10,497 nucleotides of DNA, taken from assembly GCA_946563605.1 (NCBI GenBank), contig CAMNVW010000034.1:1-10497 (forward strand), read 5' to 3'. The position numbers were made by a program, and so were the translations under genes. The notes below the pieces were generated by a model. The model was not told where the DNA came from, searched no databases, and saw only the letters and a list, made by a program, of their open reading frames with translations. This document shows positions 6,418-10,497 of this stretch, piece after piece. How positions within the stretch are numbered: the first letter of the stretch is position 1; each line of letters opens with the position of its first letter. This DNA is from an uncultured Clostridia bacterium. GTDB taxonomy: Bacteria; Bacillota; Clostridia; Oscillospirales; Ruminococcaceae.

Positions 6418-6942
6418 TTATTCAGCTTCCGGTTCGATCAGAGCATAGTTGCCGTCGCGGCGTTTATATACAACATTGACTTCGCCTGTACCAGCGTTGC
6501 GGAATACAAAAAATTCATGTTCCAGCATATTCATCTGGAGAATAGCCTCATCAACATCCATTGGTTTGAGAGGGAATCTCTTTGTCTTGACAACCTTGTA
6601 TTCGTCCGGCTCGTACATCTCTTCCACAAATTCAGGTGTGAAGGAAGCGGATTTCATACGTTTTTCCAGCTTGTTCTTATTCTTAACGATCTGACGGAAC
6701 AAGGAGTCGATAGCCGCCTCTAAGGCTTCTTCACGCTCATCAGCAGTTCTTTCGGCACGGAAAACGAGTCCTTCTGCTTTGATGGTGATTTCAACAGTTT
6801 CATGGTCGCCCGAATGGATAACGGTTACCTGAGACTGTGCATCGCCGCCAAAGAATTTGTCAAATTTGGATAATTTCTTTTCAACTCTTGCGCGGAAGGA
6901 ATCCTTAATGCCTGTATTTCTAGCTGTGATGTTAATATTCAT
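6418..6942 (-). CDS. hpf: Long-form ribosome hibernation promoting factor HPF
   Basis: Long HPF silences idle ribosomes in slow growth by occupying the 30S tRNA/mRNA channel and joining two 70S particles into a 100S dimer. The 174-residue protein has both required parts. The N-terminal S30AE domain (about 1-97) starts MNINITARNTGIKDSF. After a linker, the C-terminal dimerisation domain (about 117-172) contains KTKRFPLKPMDVDEAILQ and the EHEFFVFRNAGTGEVNVVYK stretch (read in pieces, 141-160). The start at 6942 follows AAGGGG with 8-base spacing on the minus strand; an in-frame ATG 10 codons upstream would include that ribosome binding site and is rejected. The gene stands alone between its own promoter and terminator. 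Confidence 0.97.
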   Translation of the reverse strand: MNINITARNTGIKDSFRARVEKKLSKFDKFFGGDAQSQVTVIHSGDHETVEITIKAEGLVFRAERTADEREEALEAAIDSLFRQIVKNKNKLEKRMKSASFTPEFVEEMYEPDEYKVVKTKRFPLKPMDVDEAILQMNMLEHEFFVFRNAGTGEVNVVYKRRDGNYALIEPEAE

Positions 6943-7009
6943 CGTGTCAACCCCTTTTGCGATAATATACAAAATATTTAGGGTAATTCCTTTTTATTTT
7001 GTTGAGTTT

Positions 7010-7038
7010 ATTATACTACTTTCCCTCGAAAAGGTCAA
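7010..7038 (-). promoter_or_regulatory. Sigma-A promoter of hpf
   Basis: On the minus strand TTGACC (plus 7033-7038) and TATAAT (plus 7010-7015) are separated by exactly 17 bases, a near-perfect sigma-A promoter. Transcription would start near 7003, leaving a leader of about 60 bases. No sigma-B or sigma-H type element was obvious, although HPF genes are often stress-controlled. Confidence 0.85.
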
Positions 7039-7111
7039 TACAGTTTTCAAAAAAAGAAGAAACCTTGTGAAAATTATGTGCAGGGCAGAAAGATTCGCAG
7101 CAGGAAAGGTA

Positions 7112-7140
7112 TTGCATTTACAGAATAAAGTTGATATGAT
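7112..7140 (+). promoter_or_regulatory. Probable sigma-A promoter of the THUMP methyltransferase gene
   Basis: TTGCAT (7112-7117) and TATGAT (7135-7140) are 17 bases apart. The -10 matches 5 of 6; the -35 matches only TTG. Transcription would start near 7147, giving a leader of about 80 bases. It is divergent from the hpf promoter, with about 75 bases between the two -35 elements. Confidence 0.55.
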
Positions 7141-7225
7141 AAACTTTAAAAGCAGAATCGTTTGAACAGCATCCGTATGGTTGATGCGGCGCATAAAATG
7201 CGATAAAGAATAAAGGAGAATCTTT

Positions 7226-8401
7226 TTGAGAGTAGTATTGTCAGCTCCCTGCCATTTTGGACTGGAGAGCGTTTTATCTTCTGAGATCCGCAGGATGGGC
7301 GGAGAAAATCTGGAAGTCACCGACGGCAGGATCACCTTCGAGGGTGACGAAAATATGATTGCACGCGCAAACATCGGTCTGCGCACCGCCGAGCGTATTC
7401 AGCTGGTGGTCGGACGGTTTGAAGCGCGCAGTTTTGAAGAATTGTTTCAAGGGGTCAAAAAAATCCCGTTTGAAGATTATATCGGCAAAAAGGATGCGTT
7501 TCCGGTCAAGGGCGGATGGTCGCTCAAGTCGCAGCTGTTCAGCATCTCGGACTGCCAGTCGATCATCAAAAAAGCAATCGTCACAAGATTGCAGGATGTT
7601 TACGGATTGAGCTGGTTTGAGGAGACCGGAACCACCTACGCCATCGAATTTGGCATCAACCACGATCAGGTGATGATTACGCTGGACACCACCGGAACCG
7701 GACTGCACAAGCGCGGCTACCGAAAAAATGCGGTGCTTGCCCCTATCAAGGAAACGCTTGCGGCAGGCATTATTGATTTGGCACACGTGTACCCCGATTC
7801 ACAGCTGTACGACCCGTTCTGTGGGTCGGGTACGATGCTGATTGAAGCGGCGATGCACGCAATGCGCATCGCACCTGGATTAAGGAGAAGATTTGCTGCG
7901 GAAAAATGGGACTGGCTGCCGCAGACAACCTGGCAGCAGGAGCGTCAGCGCGCGTTTGATTTGATCCGCAGAGACACCACCTTCCGCGCGTACGGAAGCG
8001 ACATCGACCCAGAAGCGGTGGAACTTGCGCAGTACAACGCAAAACAGGCAGGCGTCGGCACAAGAATCGAAATCGTTCAGCGCGATGTCAAGGATTTTTA
8101 TATCCCGCAGGAAAAAGGCGTTGTAATCTGCAATCCGCCGTACGGCGAGCGTCTGCTCGACAAAAAAGAGGCGCAGGAGATCTATCAGACGATGGGTCAG
8201 GTGTTCCACCAGGGCTTCCCGCACCGCTATTATATCATCAGCCCGGATATGGAGTTTGAAAAATCTTTCGGGCGCATGGCAGATAAGCGCAGAAAGCTGT
8301 ATAACGGCATGATCCCGTGTCAGCTGTATATGTATTTTAAAGAAGAAGAACAGCCGGTCAAAAAGGCTGCCGCAAAACCGATGAAGAAAAAATCACGGTA
8401 A
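7226..8401 (+). CDS. THUMP-domain class I SAM-dependent RNA (guanine-N2) methyltransferase, RlmL/YpsC type
   Basis: The protein (391 residues) is predicted to methylate the exocyclic N2 of a guanine in rRNA; the family includes RlmL and Firmicutes YpsC. An N-terminal ferredoxin-like and THUMP RNA-binding region covers about 1-160 (APCHFGLESVLSSEIR; IEFGINHDQVMITLDTTG, read in pieces). The Rossmann methyltransferase domain contains YDPFCGSGTMLIEAA (195-209), GSDIDPEAVELAQYNA (257-272) and the catalytic NPPYGERL (303-310); an NPPY motif indicates amino-group methylation. The last 16 residues are Lys/Ala-rich, probably an RNA-binding tail. The start is TTG 7226, with AAAGGAG 7 bases upstream, and gives the usual N-terminus. 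It carries only the C-terminal-type guanine-N2 module, not the second RlmK half of E. coli RlmKL. The exact target base is not readable from sequence. Confidence 0.93.
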   Translation: MRVVLSAPCHFGLESVLSSEIRRMGGENLEVTDGRITFEGDENMIARANIGLRTAERIQLVVGRFEARSFEELFQGVKKIPFEDYIGKKDAFPVKGGWSLKSQLFSISDCQSIIKKAIVTRLQDVYGLSWFEETGTTYAIEFGINHDQVMITLDTTGTGLHKRGYRKNAVLAPIKETLAAGIIDLAHVYPDSQLYDPFCGSGTMLIEAAMHAMRIAPGLRRRFAAEKWDWLPQTTWQQERQRAFDLIRRDTTFRAYGSDIDPEAVELAQYNAKQAGVGTRIEIVQRDVKDFYIPQEKGVVICNPPYGERLLDKKEAQEIYQTMGQVFHQGFPHRYYIISPDMEFEKSFGRMADKRRKLYNGMIPCQLYMYFKEEEQPVKKAAAKPMKKKSR

Positions 8402-8421
8402 ATTTTTCCGGTTTTGTGAAT

Positions 8422-8482
8422 AAAAAAAGAGACTGTGGATTTGAAAATTTGTGTTTTCAGATTTTATACAGTCTCTTTTTTT
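8422..8482. terminator. Strong, nearly symmetric intrinsic terminator after the methyltransferase gene
   Basis: The 15-base arms 8422-8436 (seven A then GAGACTGT) and 8468-8482 (ACAGTCTC then seven T) are perfect complements. The 31 bases between them can fold into a second helix (about 8438-8447 with 8454-8463). The A-run before and T-run after make it able to act in both directions, although no minus-strand gene is seen to its right. It isolates the pot operon from upstream readthrough. Confidence 0.93.
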
Positions 8483-8623
8483 ATGAATTGATAAAATAAA
8501 CATAAAACATCTGTGCAAAATGGTGAAAAAAAGAGAAAAGCAAAGAATTTGATGTTATTTTATTGATAAAAGGCAAAAAATCATAAAAAAACACTGAAAA
8601 AGGGCAAAAAATAAAGAAAAATA
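8483..8623. other. A-rich gene-free segment upstream of the pot promoter
   Basis: This stretch has no plausible gene. It is very A-rich on the plus strand, with repeated short A-tracts and the ten-mer GGCAAAAAAT occurring at about 8572 and again near 8603. Such A-tract DNA may be curved or act as an UP-element-like activator of the promoter at 8624. That role is inference. Confidence 0.4.
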
Positions 8624-8651
8624 TTGACTTCTTGTCGGTTTATGTTATAGT
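8624..8651 (+). promoter_or_regulatory. Sigma-A promoter of the potAB operon
   Basis: TTGACT (8624-8629) and TATAGT (8646-8651) are 16 bases apart, with five of six matches to consensus in each box. The predicted start is near 8658, giving an untranslated leader of roughly 230 bases before potA. Confidence 0.75.
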
Positions 8652-8658
8652 GTATATG

Positions 8659-8682
8659 ATATTTTAATCTTGTTTAAAATAT
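8659..8682 (+). promoter_or_regulatory. Perfect 9-bp dyad at the predicted pot transcription start, possible operator
   Basis: ATATTTTAA (8659-8667) and TTAAAATAT (8674-8682) are perfect inverted repeats around a 6-base spacer TCTTGT. The dyad lies immediately after the -10 box, where a bound repressor would block initiation. It could instead form a 5'-end hairpin in the RNA, or arise by chance in very AT-rich DNA. Confidence 0.4.
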
Positions 8683-8725
8683 AAATTTTAAAAGAAGTTT
8701 TGAAAACAAACAATCATCAGAAAAA

Positions 8726-8880
8726 CACGGTGCCAGGGAACGGTTAACAACAGCGATAGATAAGGTAGTTGTGAAAAACCTTTTGCGGGAAACGTTCCGG
8801 CAGGCACGGTGGGTCTGGCAGAAAAATGTCTATCGGGGAAGATGGGCGTTCTTTTGCTGAACTGAAATCCGCAAAGGGGG
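8726..8880 (+). ncRNA. Structured 5' leader of potA, candidate regulatory RNA of unknown class
   Basis: The leader can form nested helices: P1 8731-8737 with 8814-8820 (TGCCAG/CTGGCA plus one G-U), P2 8737-8742 with 8793-8798 (GGAACG/CGTTCC; it shares base 8737 with the optional G-U of P1), and P3 8747-8751 with 8768-8772 (ACAAC/GTTGT). The 16-base P3 loop contains CGATAGA (8754-8760), complementary over 7 bases to TCTATCG (8829-8835) just 3' of P1, allowing a pseudoknot. I checked by eye for TPP, FMN, SAM-I, lysine, glycine, c-di-GMP, ydaO, ykkC, THF, ZTP, fluoride, NiCo and T-box signatures and found none. The A/G-rich ribosome binding site AAAGGGGG follows at 8873-8880. Short complementarities occur by chance in 200 bases, so this remains a candidate. 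Confidence 0.4.
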
Positions 8881-8891
8881 ATGCAAAGCAA

Positions 8892-9938
8892 ATGAAAGAC
8901 AACATTTTGATCAGCCTGAAAAATACAGTGGTGGAGTTTGACGGGCAAAGGATTCTGAAAGGGATCAACCTTGACATCCATGACGAGGAATTTGTGACCT
9001 TTTTGGGTCCATCCGGCTGCGGCAAAACAACAACGCTGAGAATTATCGGTGGATTTGTTGAGCCGACAGAAGGGGAAATTTTCTTCGATGGGAAAAAGAT
9101 CAACGGTGTTCCGCCGTATAAAAGAAACGTCAATACGGTTTTCCAGCGTTATGCCCTGTTTCCGCACTTGAATGTTTTTGATAATGTTGCGTTTGGACTG
9201 AACATCAAAAAAATGGATAAAAAAGCCATCAATAAAAAGGTGCGCGAAATGCTCAAGCTGGTCGGACTGGTCGGCTTCGAGAACCGAAACATTAACCAGC
9301 TTTCCGGCGGTCAGCAGCAGCGTGTTGCAATCGCGCGCGCACTTGTCAACGAGCCGAAGGTTTTGCTGCTCGACGAGCCGCTGGGCGCTTTGGACTTAAA
9401 GCTGCGCAAAGAAATGCAGACAGAATTGATGCGTATTCAGAAATCGCTGAAAATTACCTTCATCTACGTTACCCATGACCAGGAGGAAGCGCTGACCATG
9501 TCCGACAGGGTGGTTGTTATGAAGGACGGCGAGATCCAGCAGATTGGTACGCCCCAGGATATTTACAATGAACCAAAGAACGCGTTCGTTGCCGATTTTA
9601 TCGGAGAAAGCAATATCATCGACGGCGTTATGTACGAGGACTACGAGGTAGAGTTTGCAGGTCAGGCGTTTAAATGCGTGGACAAGGGCTTTAACGAAAA
9701 TGAGCGCGTCGATGTGGTTATCCGTCCTGAAGATATTATCGTGGGCGATTATGAAACTTCCCCAATCAGCGGCGAGGTGGAATCGGTCATTTTTAAAGGC
9801 GTTCATTATGAGATGAGTGTGGAAGCGCACGGTTACAAGTGGCTAATCCATTCTACCCAGAGCCAGCCAGTTGGTGCGCACATCGGTATGAATGTCCGAC
9901 CGGAGGATATTCACATCATGAAAAAGATGGAGGCATAG
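8892..9938 (+). CDS. potA: Spermidine/putrescine ABC transporter ATP-binding protein
   Basis: PotA is the ATPase that powers polyamine import through PotB-PotC with the binding protein PotD. The 348-residue product has all motifs: Walker A GPSGCGKT (39-46), Q-loop FQRYALFPH (84-92), signature LSGGQQQR (137-144), Walker B VLLLDEP (157-163), D-loop and the switch histidine in YVTHDQEEA (192-200). A C-terminal regulatory TOBE domain follows from about 240, including VVIRPEDI. ATG 8892 is chosen because AAAGGGGG at 8873-8880 lies 11 bases upstream and the product starts like other PotA proteins. An in-frame ATG at 8826 would add 22 residues, has no ribosome binding site, and would make part of the folded leader coding. 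It is followed 4 bases later by potB. Other CUT1/MOI-type importers share these motifs, but pairing with a PotB-like permease supports PotA. Confidence 0.93.
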   Translation: MKDNILISLKNTVVEFDGQRILKGINLDIHDEEFVTFLGPSGCGKTTTLRIIGGFVEPTEGEIFFDGKKINGVPPYKRNVNTVFQRYALFPHLNVFDNVAFGLNIKKMDKKAINKKVREMLKLVGLVGFENRNINQLSGGQQQRVAIARALVNEPKVLLLDEPLGALDLKLRKEMQTELMRIQKSLKITFIYVTHDQEEALTMSDRVVVMKDGEIQQIGTPQDIYNEPKNAFVADFIGESNIIDGVMYEDYEVEFAGQAFKCVDKGFNENERVDVVIRPEDIIVGDYETSPISGEVESVIFKGVHYEMSVEAHGYKWLIHSTQSQPVGAHIGMNVRPEDIHIMKKMEA

Positions 9939-9942
9939 CAGG

Positions 9943-10497
9943 ATGAAAAGAAACGCTGAGAATAGAAAAAAAAGCGTCACCAGCACCCTGCCGGCAATTC
10001 CGTATGTGGCGTGGATGATCACTTTTATTGTGATTCCTTTGGGAATGATTGTGTTTTTTGCCTTTACTGATTCGTCAGGAAACTTTACGCTGGAACACAT
10101 TTCACGAAGCAGTGAGTACATGAACGTGCTGATGCGCTCCATCAAATTGGCGGCGATTGCGACCATTTTGTGTATTTTAATTGCTTATCCGCTGGCGTAT
10201 ATCCTTTCACGCAGACAGGGTTTTCAAAAACAGACGCTGCTGATTATGGTTTTGCTGCCGATGTGGATGAACTTTTTGCTGCGCACCTTTGCGTGGATGA
10301 CCCTTTTGGAAAACAACGGACTGATCAACAAGTTTTTGGGACTGTTTGGCATCGGTCCGTTACAGATGATCAACACACAGGGCGCGGTTATTTTGGGTAT
10401 GGTGTATAACTATATTCCGTTTATGATTCTTCCGCTGTATACGACCATGTGCAAGATCGGAAACGATGTCATCGAGGCGGCGCAGGATTTGGGAGGA
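9943..10497 (+). CDS. potB: Spermidine/putrescine ABC transporter permease PotB, 3' end beyond window
   Basis: The first 185 residues of an inner-membrane permease are present; the frame is open to the last base. A basic start (MKRNAENRKK) is followed by hydrophobic segments at about 18-41, 66-88, 97-120 and 147-169, as in PotB. The last residues EAAQDLGG (178-185) are the start of the EAA loop that docks on the ATPase PotA. ATG 9943 lies 9 bases after GGAGG (9929-9933), which is inside the end of potA, so the two genes are tightly coupled. potC and potD are expected just outside the window. Confidence 0.93.
   Translation, partial: MKRNAENRKKSVTSTLPAIPYVAWMITFIVIPLGMIVFFAFTDSSGNFTLEHISRSSEYMNVLMRSIKLAAIATILCILIAYPLAYILSRRQGFQKQTLLIMVLLPMWMNFLLRTFAWMTLLENNGLINKFLGLFGIGPLQMINTQGAVILGMVYNYIPFMILPLYTTMCKIGNDVIEAAQDLGG

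Noticed and set aside
6943..7003. Possible raiA-motif RNA in front of hpf
   Set aside because: The predicted leader is only about 60 bases, far shorter than that RNA, and is simple AT-rich sequence.
6857..7165. Plus-strand open frame of 102 codons across the hpf start and promoter
   Set aside because: It is antisense to hpf and its promoter, has no ribosome binding site, and no recognisable product.
7040..7225. Possible RNase P RNA (rnpB) next to the YpsC-like methyltransferase, as in Bacillus
   Set aside because: The gap is too short for a type-B rnpB and lacks the GAGGAAAGTC-type core motif.
8795..8820. T-box or NiCo-type riboswitch suggested by the CAGGCACGGTGGG stretch
   Set aside because: The T-box AGGGTGGNACCGCG core and a following terminator are absent, and the repeated NiCo core elements are not present.

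Overview
The window looks like a chromosomal core segment from a spore-forming or spore-descended member of the Clostridia (Bacillota), plausibly Oscillospiraceae/Ruminococcaceae-like. The grounds are moderate GC content, strong AGGAGG-type ribosome binding sites, frequent TTG starts, the rsgA-thiN-spoVM gene order, a long-form HPF, a DUF896 protein and a Firmicutes-type potAB operon. The taxonomic placement is inference from gene content and order. I see no mobile element, CRISPR array, tRNA or rRNA.

Left part (1-2695): the 3' end of a protein that is probably a PASTA Ser/Thr kinase (PrkC), judged mainly by position, followed by a hairpin. Then come a GNAT acetyltransferase with its own extended -10 promoter, the ribosome-assembly GTPase rsgA, thiamine pyrophosphokinase thiN (4-base overlap with rsgA), and a 29-residue micro-gene that is clearly spoVM. 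spoVM is preceded by a sequence matching the mother-cell sigma-E/sigma-K consensus. This is the conserved prkC-rsgA-(rpe)-thiN-spoVM neighbourhood, with a GNAT gene inserted and rpe absent.

Middle part (2696-6418): prmA (ribosomal protein L11 methyltransferase) and rsmE (16S rRNA m3U1498 methyltransferase), then a membrane-anchored VanY-type D,D-carboxypeptidase, an unrecognised single-pass membrane protein whose outer domain resembles PilN, and a small DUF896 gene. The run ends in back-to-back terminators facing the convergent hpf gene (minus strand).

Right part (6418-10497): hpf (ribosome hibernation) is divergent from a THUMP-domain rRNA/tRNA guanine-N2 methyltransferase gene, each with its own recognisable promoter. 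After a strong, nearly symmetric terminator lies a gene-free stretch of about 490 bases (8402-8891). It holds an A-rich upstream segment, a sigma-A promoter, a perfect 9-bp dyad at the predicted start site, and a long leader that can fold into nested helices with a possible pseudoknot. The leader precedes potA and potB (cut by the window end), the start of a spermidine/putrescine ABC importer operon.

Functional theme: much of the window serves ribosome maturation, modification and hibernation (rsgA, prmA, rsmE, hpf, THUMP methyltransferase), with sporulation (spoVM), cell wall (VanY) and polyamine uptake alongside. The two items most worth follow-up are the spoVM micro-gene with its sporulation promoter, and the structured potA leader, which I cannot assign to any riboswitch class I know.
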